This document shows positions 7,989-17,470 of a stretch of DNA of 64,000 bases, one piece after another. The first letter of the stretch is position 1. Each line of letters starts with the position of its first letter. The stretch comes from Betaproteobacteria bacterium (GTDB lineage: Bacteria > Pseudomonadota > Gammaproteobacteria > Burkholderiales > Usitatibacteraceae): contig JADKJR010000010.1 in assembly GCA_016720925.1 (NCBI GenBank), forward strand, positions 62,001 through 126,000, given 5' to 3'. The notes under the pieces were generated by a model that was given only the letters and a program-made list of their open reading frames with translations, made no database searches and was not told the origin of the DNA. Both the position numbers and the translations under genes were made by a program.

Positions 7989-8717
7989 ATGACGACACTA
8001 TTCATCTCGGATTTGCATCTGTGCGAAGAAAGGCCGCGTCTCAATGCGCTGTTCACGCGTTTCCTTGATGATATAGCGTGCGATGCCGAGGCACTTTACA
8101 TTCTGGGTGACCTGTTCGAATTCTGGATCGGTGATGACCAACTAGATCATGATCCTTTGGCGCGGGCCGTTGCGAAGCAATTGGCGAGAACTGCAGATCG
8201 GGGGACTCGTATATTCTTCATGCACGGCAACCGCGACTTTCTGATCAGTGCTCGATTTGCGAGAGAGGCCAGCCTCACATTGCTGCCGGATCCTGCGCAG
8301 CTGACATTGGGTGAACAGCGGATTTTGTTGATGCACGGCGATACGCTTTGTACTGATGACGTCGCATATCAGGAATTTCGCGCGCAGGTGCGCGATCCGG
8401 CGTGGCAGGCCGAGGTGCTGGCGAAGCCCTATGCCGCGCGTGCCGCACTGGCGCGCACGATGCGTTCGCGGAGCGATATCGAGAAGTCCATCAAGGCCGA
8501 CGCCATCATGGATGTGAATGCGGAAGCCGTTGCAGCAGCCTTTGAAAGGCACCAATATCCGGTGATGATCCACGGCCATACCCATCGTCCTGCAAAGCAC
8601 CAGTTGACTGTCAACGGCCACGCATGCACCAGGTGGGTCCTTCCGGATTGGCACGCGCATGGTGGCTACCTGTCAACTGATGGCTCGCACAACGAACTTA
8701 CGGCGCATGCAATCTAG
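7989..8717 (+). CDS. lpxH: UDP-2,3-diacylglucosamine diphosphatase
   Basis: Fourth step of lipid A synthesis: hydrolyses UDP-2,3-diacylglucosamine to lipid X and UMP at the inner membrane. 242 aa, normal length. The metallophosphoesterase signature is complete: SDLHLCE (D-x-H), GDLFEFWIGDD, HGNRDFLI, LMHGDTLCTDD and a closing HGHTHRP. Short hydrophobic or arginine-rich patches are as in E. coli LpxH. No obvious partner nearby; other lpx genes are not in the window. Confidence 0.95.
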   Translation: MTTLFISDLHLCEERPRLNALFTRFLDDIACDAEALYILGDLFEFWIGDDQLDHDPLARAVAKQLARTADRGTRIFFMHGNRDFLISARFAREASLTLLPDPAQLTLGEQRILLMHGDTLCTDDVAYQEFRAQVRDPAWQAEVLAKPYAARAALARTMRSRSDIEKSIKADAIMDVNAEAVAAAFERHQYPVMIHGHTHRPAKHQLTVNGHACTRWVLPDWHAHGGYLSTDGSHNELTAHAI

Positions 8718-8945
8718 AGGCAGCGTTTGACCGCAACCTAAAGTTGATAGGGGCTTGATACGCACGCACACGCTCCCGGCCACGCATCCGGAATCTGCGA
8801 CTCACGCCTACCTGCGATGACGTTTGCGTTGGTGCAGTTGGAATCAGCAGGCAAAATATGTTTCACTTCAACACCAACCCGCTGCCCAAAGTGCGCGTCT
8901 CAATTCGCGCAAAAAAACTTGTCGACATGAAAACGAAACACAAAA

Positions 8946-11240
8946 ATGCAAACACCTGATCAACCCATCCTGAGAGACATCGTTCTGGTCGGCGGGGGTC
9001 ATAGCCACGTGGGTGTGCTCAAGAGTTTTGGCATGAAACCCATTCCCGGTGTGCGCCTCACCCTAATCTGCACCGACATGCACACGCCCTATTCCGGCAT
9101 GTTGCCGGGCTATGTGGCAGGCCACTACAAATTTGACGATGTGCATATCGATTTGAGTCGGCTCGCAGTGTCTGCGGGGGCGCGCCTTTTCCGTGATGAA
9201 GTGATCGGCCTTGACCGCGCCAACAACAAGGTGTTGTGCCGCAACCGCCCGCCCGTTCCCTACGATCTGCTTTCCATCAACATCGGCTCCACGCCACAAT
9301 TGAGACAGGTCCCCGGGGCCGCGGATAACGCGATCGCGGTCAAGCCGATCCAGCACTTCAACGACCGCTGGCTGGCACTGCTGGACCGCGTGCAACATCA
9401 CGCAGGCAAGTTGACCATTGCCGTCGTGGGTGCGGGTGCCGGTGGCGTTGAGTTGCTGCTGGCCATGCAATTTCGTCTACGCAATGAACTGCAAAAGCTT
9501 GCGCGCAATCAGGGCGATCTCGTCTTCCACCTGTTCACAGACGGTCCGGATATTTTGCCAACACACAGTGCCGGCGTGCGCGGGCGCTTTGATTCCGTGC
9601 TGGCCGAGCGGGGCGTGTTGGTTCACCGCAATGCCGGCGTCACGCATGTTTTTCCCGGTCGTCTTCAAACGGCCACAGGTGAATTGCTGACGACCGATGA
9701 AATCGTCTGGGTTACCAGTGCGGGCGGCGCACCATGGCTGCGTGACACGGGTCTTGCACTCGACGCGGATGGTTTTATCAACGTGACGGATACCCTGCAA
9801 ACGGTGACCGACCCCAATGTCTTTGCGGCGGGCGACATCGCCTGCATGATTAACTACAAGCTTGAGAAGGCCGGCGTGTTCGCGGTCAGGCAAGGCCCCC
9901 CGCTGACGGCAAACTTGCGCCGCGCGGTTGAAGGTGTGCCACTGCGTGAATACCATCCCCAGTCGCGCTGGCTTGCCTTGATCAGCACCGGTGACAAATA
10001 TGCCGTGGCCTCACGCGGATGGCTAGGATTTGCAGGAAGCATCGTGTGGCAATGGAAGGACTGGATCGACCGGCGTTTTATGGCCAAGTTTCAGGACTTG
10101 ACGCCAATGAATGCGAGCGCGCTGGCGGCAAATTCATCGGCGACCAACACCAACAGTGTCAAGCTGAGCCAGGAAGAATCTCTGCAGGCCATTTCGGCCA
10201 TTGCCATGCGCTGCGGCGGCTGCGGGGCAAAGGTGGGGGCAACGGTTCTGTCTCGTGCGCTGCGCAATTTGCATCCTGTGGATCGTGATGACGTGGTGAT
10301 CGGCCTGAAAGACCCAGACGATGCCGCCGTCATGCGGGTGCCACCGGGCAAGGCCATGGTGCACTCGGTAGACTTTTTCCGATCATTCATCGATGACCCT
10401 TACATATTTGGCAAAGTAACCGCCAATCATGCATTAGGTGACATCTGGGCGATGGGCGCGGAAGCGCAATCGGCCACCGCGATTGCGACGGTGCCGTCGG
10501 GGCTGGAATCAAAGGTCGAAGACGTGCTGTTCCAGATGATGTCAGGTGCACTCGAAGTGCTGAACGAGGCCAACTGCGCACTGGTGGGCGGGCACACGGG
10601 GGAAGGCAAGGAGTTGGCGCTGGGTTTTGCCGTCAACGGCTTGATCGATGACGACCCCGCGAGGATCTTGCGCAAGAGCGGCATGAAGCCCGGTGATATC
10701 CTGATTTTGACCAAACCGATTGGCACCGGCACCCTGTTCGCCGCCCATGCGCGCCTGGCCGCCAAAGGGCGATGGATCGATGCGGCGCTGCAATCGATGG
10801 TGGTGTCGAACCGGCTGGGTGCGAAGTGCCTGTTTGAGCATGGCGCCACCGCCTGCACCGACTTGACCGGCTTTGGCCTGCTGGGCCACCTGGTGGAAAT
10901 GACCCGCCCTTCAGGCGTGGATGCCGAGTTGAATCTCTCCGCATTGCCGCTGCTGGACGGCGCGGAGGAATGCGTGGCGTCAGGTATTGTCAGCTCACTG
11001 CAGAGCGCCAATGTGCGGCTGCGTCGCGCCCTACGCAATCAGGATGCGATGATCAAACACCCGCGATATCCGCTGATCTTTGACCCGCAAACGGCAGGAG
11101 GCCTTCTGGCCAGCATTCCCGCTGATCGCGCCGACGCTTGCATCGCGGAACTACGTGCACTGGGCTACACAAGGACGGTGGCGATTGGCCGCGTTTTGGA
11201 AAAAGGCGATGCGCTGGAACCGATCATACTAACGGCTTGA
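8946..11240 (+). CDS. selD: FAD-dependent NADH-dehydrogenase-like protein fused to selenide, water dikinase
   Basis: 764 aa bifunctional fusion. Residues 1 to about 390 are a pyridine-nucleotide-disulfide oxidoreductase fold (VLVGGGHSHVGVL FAD motif near the N-terminus, VVGAGAGGVELL NAD(P) motif, VFAAGDIA near its end). From about residue 415 SelD follows (RCGGCGAKV with the catalytic Cys pair, VHSVDFFRSFIDDPY, ANHALGDIWAMGA, DLTGFGLLGHL, DPQTAGGLL); it makes selenophosphate from selenide and ATP. Fusions of this type are known in several bacteria; the flavin half presumably provides or senses reduced selenium, which is inference. SelA, SelB, tRNA-Sec and MnmH are not in the window. The Shine-Dalgarno is weak. 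Confidence 0.93.
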   Translation: MQTPDQPILRDIVLVGGGHSHVGVLKSFGMKPIPGVRLTLICTDMHTPYSGMLPGYVAGHYKFDDVHIDLSRLAVSAGARLFRDEVIGLDRANNKVLCRNRPPVPYDLLSINIGSTPQLRQVPGAADNAIAVKPIQHFNDRWLALLDRVQHHAGKLTIAVVGAGAGGVELLLAMQFRLRNELQKLARNQGDLVFHLFTDGPDILPTHSAGVRGRFDSVLAERGVLVHRNAGVTHVFPGRLQTATGELLTTDEIVWVTSAGGAPWLRDTGLALDADGFINVTDTLQTVTDPNVFAAGDIACMINYKLEKAGVFAVRQGPPLTANLRRAVEGVPLREYHPQSRWLALISTGDKYAVASRGWLGFAGSIVWQWKDWIDRRFMAKFQDLTPMNASALAANSSATNTNSVKLSQEESLQAISAIAMRCGGCGAKVGATVLSRALRNLHPVDRDDVVIGLKDPDDAAVMRVPPGKAMVHSVDFFRSFIDDPYIFGKVTANHALGDIWAMGAEAQSATAIATVPSGLESKVEDVLFQMMSGALEVLNEANCALVGGHTGEGKELALGFAVNGLIDDDPARILRKSGMKPGDILILTKPIGTGTLFAAHARLAAKGRWIDAALQSMVVSNRLGAKCLFEHGATACTDLTGFGLLGHLVEMTRPSGVDAELNLSALPLLDGAEECVASGIVSSLQSANVRLRRALRNQDAMIKHPRYPLIFDPQTAGGLLASIPADRADACIAELRALGYTRTVAIGRVLEKGDALEPIILTA

Positions 11241-11286
11241 GGCTCGTCAATTGGTGGATTGACCGGTCTGACCTGACGATTTGCGG

Positions 11287-12462
11287 TCAAGCGGCGTCGA
11301 TTCCCTGCGCAAGATCGGCTTGTATATCGCTAACCGCTTCCAGCCCGACTGCCACCCGCAGCAATCCATCCGAGACTCCCGATGCGTCACGCTCGGCCTG
11401 CGAAATGCGTGCGTGGGTGGTGGTTGCGGGATGGGTAATGGTGGTCTTGGTATCGCCAAGATTTGCGGTAATCGAAATCATGCGCACCGCATCGACCACT
11501 TTCCACGCGGCGGCCCTGCCACCCTTGACTTCAAACGACACCACCGCGCCTTGCGAATTCGCCTGCCGATAGGCAAGTCCATATTGGGGATGGGATTCCA
11601 GCCCGGCGTAATGCACCTTGACCACCTGGGGCAAGGTCTCGAGCCATTGCGCTAACTGGAACGCAGATCGCGATTGTGCTTCAACGCGAAGCCGCAGCGT
11701 CTCCATGCCTTTGAGGCAGATCCATGCATTAAATGGAGAAAGTGCCGGGCCCGCCGTACGCACGAATCCGTAAATGGGATCGATCAATTCCTTGCGTCCA
11801 CACACTGCCCCGGCAAGCACGCGACCTTGACCATCAAGATACTTGGTCGCGGAGTGAATCACCAGGTCTGCGCCGTGTTCGACGGGACGTTGCAACGCCG
11901 GTGTCAGCAGGCAATTGTCGATGGCGAGCACGGCATTCGCGCGCTTGGCAATATCGGCGAGCGCGGCGATATCGCAGATTTCCGCCAGCGGATTCGACGG
12001 CGTTTCGGAGAACAACAGCCGCGTATTCGGGCGCACGGCCGCGCGCCACTCGTCGACGTTCGCGGGAGACACCCATGTGGTATCCACACCGAATTTCTTG
12101 CAGATCTGATCGAATAGCGGCACGACAGTGCCAAACACGCTGCGCGACGAAATGATGTGATCGCCGCTTTTCAGCAGCCCCATGACGGTGCTCGCGATTG
12201 CCGCCATGCCGGTGGACGTGGCGATGCACGCCTCGGTTGCCTCGAGCGCGGCCAGGCGGGCCTGAAACATCGTCACCGTCGGATTGGTGAAGCGGCTATA
12301 AATGAAGCCCGGCTCTTCATTGGCAAAACGCCTCGCCGCCTCGGCAGCGTTCGCGTAAACGAAGCTCGATGTCAGCGAAAGCGCCTCCGAATGTTCCTGG
12401 AAATCACTGCGAATTTGCCCGGCACGTACGGCTAGCGTGTCAAATTGGAATTTGTCAGTCAT
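11287..12462 (-). CDS. metZ: O-succinylhomoserine sulfhydrylase
   Basis: PLP enzyme making homocysteine directly from O-succinylhomoserine and sulfide, in methionine synthesis. 391 aa. Cys/Met metabolism PLP family: SRFTNPTV, STGMAAI, the PLP lysine in HSATKYLDGQGRVLAG, and a C-terminal NLGDTKTTITHPATTTHARI stretch. The position just behind purF is the usual one for metZ in beta- and gammaproteobacteria. Its start overlaps the purF end by 8 nt, so the two are translationally coupled. Cystathionine gamma-synthase is a close relative; context favours MetZ. Confidence 0.92.
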   Translation of the reverse strand: MTDKFQFDTLAVRAGQIRSDFQEHSEALSLTSSFVYANAAEAARRFANEEPGFIYSRFTNPTVTMFQARLAALEATEACIATSTGMAAIASTVMGLLKSGDHIISSRSVFGTVVPLFDQICKKFGVDTTWVSPANVDEWRAAVRPNTRLLFSETPSNPLAEICDIAALADIAKRANAVLAIDNCLLTPALQRPVEHGADLVIHSATKYLDGQGRVLAGAVCGRKELIDPIYGFVRTAGPALSPFNAWICLKGMETLRLRVEAQSRSAFQLAQWLETLPQVVKVHYAGLESHPQYGLAYRQANSQGAVVSFEVKGGRAAAWKVVDAVRMISITANLGDTKTTITHPATTTHARISQAERDASGVSDGLLRVAVGLEAVSDIQADLAQGIDAA

Positions 12463-14002
12463 GGTTAGTCATGGATCCACCGTTGACAGGCCAAGATCGA
12501 GCTGGTGGGTCTTCCCCCTCTTCTACCGATACACCCGCGGTTTCGCCGTCATTGCGGTTCGCTTCGATTCCAGCCAAATATTCATCCGAAACGCCGCCGG
12601 TAATATAAATTCCGTCGAAACACGATGCATCGAAGCTTTTTATCGCGGGATTACAGGAACGGACATCCTCGATCAAGTCCGCGAGATCCTGATAAAAAAC
12701 TGCATCCGCGCCGATGGCTTCCGCGATTTGCGCGGCGTCGCGTCCGGTGGCAATCAGTTCCGCCCGCGAAGGCATATCGATGCCATAGACATTTGGAAAC
12801 CGCACCGGCGGCGCGGCGGAGGCGAAATAGACTTTCTTCGCCCCGCAATCGCGGGCCATTTGCACAATCTCCCGGGACGTCGTGCCACGCACAATTGAAT
12901 CATCCACCAGGAGCACGTTCTTTCCCTTGAATTCAACTGCCATCGCATTCAGCTTCTGACGCACCGATTTCCGGCGCTGCTCCTGTCCCGGCATGATGAA
13001 TGTGCGACCGATATAGCGATTCTTGATAAAACCTTCCCGGTACTTCACACCGAGTACCTGCGCGACCTCCACCGCGGAAGGACGGCTCGTATCCGGGATG
13101 GGAATCACCAGGTCGATCTCAATATTCGGCTGCTCGCGCTGGATTTTCTTGGCGAGCGAACGGCCCATCAGCGAACGCGTTTCATAAACCGAGATTCCAT
13201 CGATGACCGAATCGGGGCGTGCAAGATAAACATATTCAAAAATGCACGGGTGCAAACTTGCGTTCGGCGCGCACTGGCGGCTGAAAAAATTCCCCGACGT
13301 GTCTATCAGGATGGCCTCGCCTGGCGCCACGTCGCGCATGATTTCAAAACCGAGTGTGTCCAGCGCCACGCTCTCGGAGGCCACCATGAATTCGACGCCT
13401 TTGTCACTTTCGTTCTTGCCGATGATCAGCGGACGAATGCCGTGTGGATCGCGAAACGCCAGCAAACCATAGCCGGCAATCATGGCGACAATGGCGTACG
13501 CCCCCTTCGCGCGGCGATGCACGCCGCCCACAGCATTGAATATCGCGTCCGGATCAAGGCGATTGCCGAGCGCGGCTTGCGCGAGTTCATGGGCCAGCAC
13601 GTTGAGCAATACTTCCGAATCTGAATTGGTGTTGACGTGTCGCAGATCGTCTTGAAAAAGTTCACGTTGAAGTTCGGCGGTATTGACGAGATTGCCGTTA
13701 TGGCCGAGCACCACGCCAAACGGCGAATTGACATAAAACGGCTGCGATTCCGCCGCGCTGGCGGCTGAGCCCGCCGTCGGGTAACGGCAATGTGCGATGC
13801 CCATGTGGCCCGTGAGCGCGCGCATGTCGCGGGTGCGGAATACATCCCGAACCAGTCCCCGGTCCTTGTGCATGTGAAAAGTCCGACCATCGGCGGTGAC
13901 GATACCCGCCGCATCCTGACCACGGTGTTGCAGGACGGTCAGGCCGTCATAGAGCAACTGGTTGACCTGGCTTTTTGAAACGATGCCAACGATGCCGCAC
14001 AT
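12455..14002 (-). CDS. purF: Amidophosphoribosyltransferase
   Basis: First committed step of purine synthesis: glutamine plus PRPP gives phosphoribosylamine. 515 aa. The protein begins MCGIVGIV, with Cys2 becoming the N-terminal nucleophile of the Ntn glutaminase domain; it shows HRGQDAAG and HNGNLVN, and in the C-terminal phosphoribosyltransferase domain the PRPP loop NVLLVDDSIVRGTTSREIV. The order cvpA-purF-metZ is conserved. A 12-nt gap separates it from cvpA. Confidence 0.96.
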   Translation of the reverse strand: MCGIVGIVSKSQVNQLLYDGLTVLQHRGQDAAGIVTADGRTFHMHKDRGLVRDVFRTRDMRALTGHMGIAHCRYPTAGSAASAAESQPFYVNSPFGVVLGHNGNLVNTAELQRELFQDDLRHVNTNSDSEVLLNVLAHELAQAALGNRLDPDAIFNAVGGVHRRAKGAYAIVAMIAGYGLLAFRDPHGIRPLIIGKNESDKGVEFMVASESVALDTLGFEIMRDVAPGEAILIDTSGNFFSRQCAPNASLHPCIFEYVYLARPDSVIDGISVYETRSLMGRSLAKKIQREQPNIEIDLVIPIPDTSRPSAVEVAQVLGVKYREGFIKNRYIGRTFIMPGQEQRRKSVRQKLNAMAVEFKGKNVLLVDDSIVRGTTSREIVQMARDCGAKKVYFASAAPPVRFPNVYGIDMPSRAELIATGRDAAQIAEAIGADAVFYQDLADLIEDVRSCNPAIKSFDASCFDGIYITGGVSDEYLAGIEANRNDGETAGVSVEEGEDPPARSWPVNGGSMTNHD

Positions 14003-14014
14003 AGAAAAGGTCCC

Positions 14015-14545
14015 TTATCCTTGCTGACCGACGAGCGATTGCCGCAACACTGGCGCCCGATAGGTGATGCGTGAAGCCACACTTTCCGGCAAGAGTGTAC
14101 GGGCATGCATTGCAGCGCTTTCCAGCCAAGGTATCGCCGCTGCATTTTTCCACAGTGCCGACTGGGGAAACTTGGTCATGCCCGCGGCCAAGGTCAAAAC
14201 AACCAGAACCAGTGCACCACGCAGCAAGCCAATGATCGCACCCACGGATCGATTCAATCCGCCCAGTCCCAATTTTCTCACGAGTTCCGAAATCAAACTC
14301 GCAAGCATGCCGGATATGACGAGTACAAACAGGAAAATGGACAACCAGCCCACGGCTGTGCGATAGACGGGTTCGGCCATCCAGTCGGCGAAGTAGCCCG
14401 CCAGATTCTGTGCATACGCATGCGCCAGGACAAAGGCCAGAATCCATCCAGCGATATTAATGACTTCGCGTATGGCACCTCGCACGATACCGACGATAAT
14501 CGAGATGGCGACCAGCGCAATAATGGCGTAATCAAGTTCGTTCAC
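14015..14545 (-). CDS. cvpA: CvpA family inner-membrane protein
   Basis: 176 aa with four predicted membrane helices (YAIIALVAISIIVGIVRG, IAGWILAFVLAHAYAQ, GWLSIFLFVLVISGMLA, IGLLRGALVLVVLTLAAG). CvpA proteins were named for colicin V production and are linked to envelope stress; the molecular function is not established. It sits directly upstream of purF and 6 nt downstream of the SPOR gene, as in E. coli and many betaproteobacteria. Confidence 0.9.
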   Translation of the reverse strand: MNELDYAIIALVAISIIVGIVRGAIREVINIAGWILAFVLAHAYAQNLAGYFADWMAEPVYRTAVGWLSIFLFVLVISGMLASLISELVRKLGLGGLNRSVGAIIGLLRGALVLVVLTLAAGMTKFPQSALWKNAAAIPWLESAAMHARTLLPESVASRITYRAPVLRQSLVGQQG

Positions 14546-14551
14546 GGGAAG

Positions 14552-15196
14552 CTAATTCAGCGGCACGATCTTGCCATCCGCACCCGCGAGTTTTACCTGT
14601 GCAAGTGCCGCCTCGGCTTTGTCGCGGGTGGCGTAGGGGCCGACGCGTACCCGCGTGGCATTGCCGCTCTTGATGGGAATGTTCTCGGTGTGAACGTTCA
14701 GCTTGGCTTCTTTCATCTTTGCGATGACCTGTTTGGCGTTGTCGGCGTCGCTGAAGACGCCGAGTTGCACGACGAAACCGGTATTGCCAGCAGCTGGCTT
14801 CGCGTCGGCCTTTACCGGCTTTTCGGTTTTCACGACGGGCTTTGCCGCTACCTTCACGGCGTCCTTGGCCGGAGGCGGCGCAGCAACCGCAACAGGCTTG
14901 TCAGCCTCTGGCACAGCAGCAACCTTGGGGACATCAATGGCGACAGGGGTTGGCACCACGACCGGCGAGACCGCAGGCGCGGGCAATGCTGGCTGGCCTT
15001 CCTTCGAGGGCACCTGGACCGAAATGTCCTGGGTTTTAGCCGCTTGGCCAGCACGCTTGGGTTCGCGATCGAAGATCATCGGCAGAAACACGATGGCCAA
15101 CAAGCCGATCGTGACCGCACCGATCAGGCGTCGCCGTCCGCGGCGTTTCAGCTCAAGTTCGGTGGCGGAAATTTCGGGATGATGGGAAGCGGCCAT
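14552..15196 (-). CDS. SPOR-domain cell division protein (DedD-like)
   Basis: 214 aa. A short cytoplasmic N-terminus is followed by one membrane helix (LIGAVTIGLLAIVFLPMIF), a long Ala/Pro/Val/Lys-rich periplasmic linker (about 55-135) and a C-terminal SPOR domain (VQLGVFSDADNAKQVIAKMK ... RVRVGPYATRDKAEAAL). SPOR domains bind denuded glycan strands at the septum, so a division-associated role is expected. Gene order folC-SPOR-cvpA matches E. coli folC-dedD-cvpA. Confidence 0.9.
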   Translation of the reverse strand: MAASHHPEISATELELKRRGRRRLIGAVTIGLLAIVFLPMIFDREPKRAGQAAKTQDISVQVPSKEGQPALPAPAVSPVVVPTPVAIDVPKVAAVPEADKPVAVAAPPPAKDAVKVAAKPVVKTEKPVKADAKPAAGNTGFVVQLGVFSDADNAKQVIAKMKEAKLNVHTENIPIKSGNATRVRVGPYATRDKAEAALAQVKLAGADGKIVPLN

Positions 15197-15211
15197 GGCG
15201 AGAATCCGGGG

Positions 15212-16495
15212 TCACGTCGATTGGATCAGTTGCAGGATTTCCGCAACCGTATAGAACGAACCGAACACGAGAATTCTATCATTCTCACCTGCTTTCTCCC
15301 GCGCTGCAGCATAGGCTTTTGAGACGCTGACATGGCGCGAAAATCGGTCGCCAAGGCCGTGCGCCGCAAGTTTGCCCGCCAGCATTTCCAACGTCGCGCC
15401 GCGCTCGCCGGCAACCGTTTCCAAGCCGGCAATGCACCAGAAGTCGATGCGGCCTTTGAGGATATCGATAACGGAATCGATGTCCTTGTCCTTGAGCATG
15501 CCGAATACGGCGTAGGTGTTTTGATGGAATCCCATGGAACCCAACGCATCGTTCAACGCCCGAGCCGCGTGCGGATTATGCGCGACGTCGAGCACCACGA
15601 CCGGCCGCCCCGGTAATACCTGCATGCGACCCTGCCACGCGACTTCCAGCAGACCGCGTTTGACCTGGCCCTGTGATACCGGCAAACGATCCTGCAGCGC
15701 CTCAAGCGCGGCCAATGCACCAGACGCATTTTTGAGCTGGTAGGCGCCGCGCAACGCCGGAAATGGCAATGAATGCCGCGCGCTATCCTTGCCGAAAAAC
15801 TGCCACTGGCCATCCATCACCTGATAGCGGAAATCGCGATTGAGCAAACGCAGGTCCGCGCCAATGTCTTTCGCATGGTCAAGCAGTGATTGCGGCGGGT
15901 TGACATCGGCAAAGAACGCGGGACGTCCTGTCCGGTAAACATGCGCCTTCTCAAAACCGATTTCTTCCCGCGTATTGCCCAGATAAGATTGATGATCCAG
16001 ATCGACGCTGACGACGATACTCACATCGGCATTTACGATATTGACGGCATCCAGCCGCCCACCCAGACCAACTTCAAGTATGGCCACATCGACGCGATCC
16101 TGATGAAACAGCCAAAGCGCCGAGAGCGTGGCGAATTCAAAATAGGTAAGCGGCACAGCGGGCTCGATTGAGGTGCGCGCGATCTCCACAGCCTCGAATG
16201 ACGCGATGAGTTGTCGGTCGCTCGAATCCACGTTGCCGATCCGAACCCGTTCGTTGTAACGCACCAGATGCGGTGAGGAGTAAAAACCTGTCTTGAATCC
16301 AGCAACATGCAGGATTGATTCCAGCATCGCGCAGGTCGAACCTTTGCCATTGGTGCCGCCGACAATGACGTTTATCGGCGCCCGCGGACAGTCCATTCGC
16401 TCCCAGACCGCGCGCACACGATCCAGACCCATTACTATTTCAGCAGAGTGCTGACGGCCGATATAGTCGAGCCAGTCGTCGAGATTGGTCAACAT
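15212..16495 (-). CDS. folC: Bifunctional dihydrofolate synthase / folylpolyglutamate synthase
   Basis: Adds glutamate to dihydropteroate and to folates. 427 aa. Mur-ligase-like fold with an ATP loop (VGGTNGKGSTCAMLESIL), SPHLVRYNERVRI, EVGLGGRLDAVN and DVAHNPHAA in the C-terminal domain. It stands between accD and the SPOR gene; the 105-nt gap to accD is the largest spacer in this block and has no distinct feature. Confidence 0.95.
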   Translation of the reverse strand: MLTNLDDWLDYIGRQHSAEIVMGLDRVRAVWERMDCPRAPINVIVGGTNGKGSTCAMLESILHVAGFKTGFYSSPHLVRYNERVRIGNVDSSDRQLIASFEAVEIARTSIEPAVPLTYFEFATLSALWLFHQDRVDVAILEVGLGGRLDAVNIVNADVSIVVSVDLDHQSYLGNTREEIGFEKAHVYRTGRPAFFADVNPPQSLLDHAKDIGADLRLLNRDFRYQVMDGQWQFFGKDSARHSLPFPALRGAYQLKNASGALAALEALQDRLPVSQGQVKRGLLEVAWQGRMQVLPGRPVVVLDVAHNPHAARALNDALGSMGFHQNTYAVFGMLKDKDIDSVIDILKGRIDFWCIAGLETVAGERGATLEMLAGKLAAHGLGDRFSRHVSVSKAYAAAREKAGENDRILVFGSFYTVAEILQLIQST

Positions 16496-16600
16496 GAACG
16501 GTTTGAATAAGACGTAATAGTTAAGGTCGGCTCTGGGCGGCCGTTTCCAGCCATTTTCTGCCTGAAAGCCGCTCCTGTTCTAGAGTTTGCCCGTGTTTCG

Positions 16601-17470
16601 CTATGCAACCGGCAATGGCTCTTTTTGCAACAGCGTCACCAGCTGTGCCACCTTGTCGCGTATCTGGCGCCGATCGACAATTAAATCGATCGCACCTTTT
16701 TCCAGCAGGAACTCCGCGCGCTGAAATCCTTCCGGCAAAGTTTCCCGTACTGTTTGCTCGATTACCCTCGGGCCGGCAAAGCCAATCAACGCGCCGGGCT
16801 CCGCGATGACCACATCCCCCAGAAACGCGAAGCTCGCGGATACGCCGCCCATGGTCGGGTCGGTCAACACTGAAATGAACGGAAGGCGCGCCTTGGAAAG
16901 CATATGCAATGCGGCAGTCGTTTTCGCCATCTGCATCAGCGATAGCAAGCCTTCCTGCATGCGCGCGCCGCCGGTCGCGGAATAACAAACGAACGGAAGC
17001 TTCTCATCGGAACAGGCTTCCACCGCGCGTGCGAAACGCTCTCCGACGACGGACCCCATGGAGCCACCCATGAAATTGAATTCAAATGCCGCCGCAACTA
17101 GCGGCACACCCTTGACGGTCCCCTGAATCACCACCAATGCATCGGTCTCGCCGGTTGCCTTTTCAGCATCCTCCAGACGATCGAGATATTTCTTGCTGTC
17201 CCGGAACTTGAGGGTATCGATCGGCACGACTTCGCTGCCGATTTCTGCGCGTCCTTCCGGATCAAAAAACAGGTCCAGCCTGACGCGTGCGGAAATGCGA
17301 TTGTGGTAATTGCACTTTGGACAGACGTGCTGGTTGTTCTCCAGATCGGTGAAATACAGCGTTGCCTGGCACGACGGGCACTTGCTCCACAGTCCCTCCG
17401 GCACGGCTTTCTTCTGCAGCGTGCTTGCGGCCTTGATCTTCGGCGGCAGTAGCTTTCGGAACCAGCTCAT
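16601..17470 (-). CDS. accD: Acetyl-CoA carboxylase carboxyltransferase subunit beta
   Basis: Beta half of the carboxyltransferase that makes malonyl-CoA for fatty acid synthesis. 289 aa. The N-terminal zinc ribbon has two Cys pairs (KCPSC and CPKC), and the carboxyltransferase core shows EFNFMGGSMGSVVGERF, ATGGARMQEG, DPTMGGVSASFA and GPRVIEQTVRE. The start overlaps the trpA stop by 4 nt (ATGA), which couples fatty acid and tryptophan genes in one transcript, a common arrangement in Proteobacteria. Confidence 0.96.
   Translation of the reverse strand: MSWFRKLLPPKIKAASTLQKKAVPEGLWSKCPSCQATLYFTDLENNQHVCPKCNYHNRISARVRLDLFFDPEGRAEIGSEVVPIDTLKFRDSKKYLDRLEDAEKATGETDALVVIQGTVKGVPLVAAAFEFNFMGGSMGSVVGERFARAVEACSDEKLPFVCYSATGGARMQEGLLSLMQMAKTTAALHMLSKARLPFISVLTDPTMGGVSASFAFLGDVVIAEPGALIGFAGPRVIEQTVRETLPEGFQRAEFLLEKGAIDLIVDRRQIRDKVAQLVTLLQKEPLPVA

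Noticed and set aside
11259..11290. Inverted repeat TTGACCG/CGGTCAA between convergent selD and metZ
   Set aside because: Short arms, 18-nt loop, no T run, overlaps the metZ stop; not convincing as a terminator.
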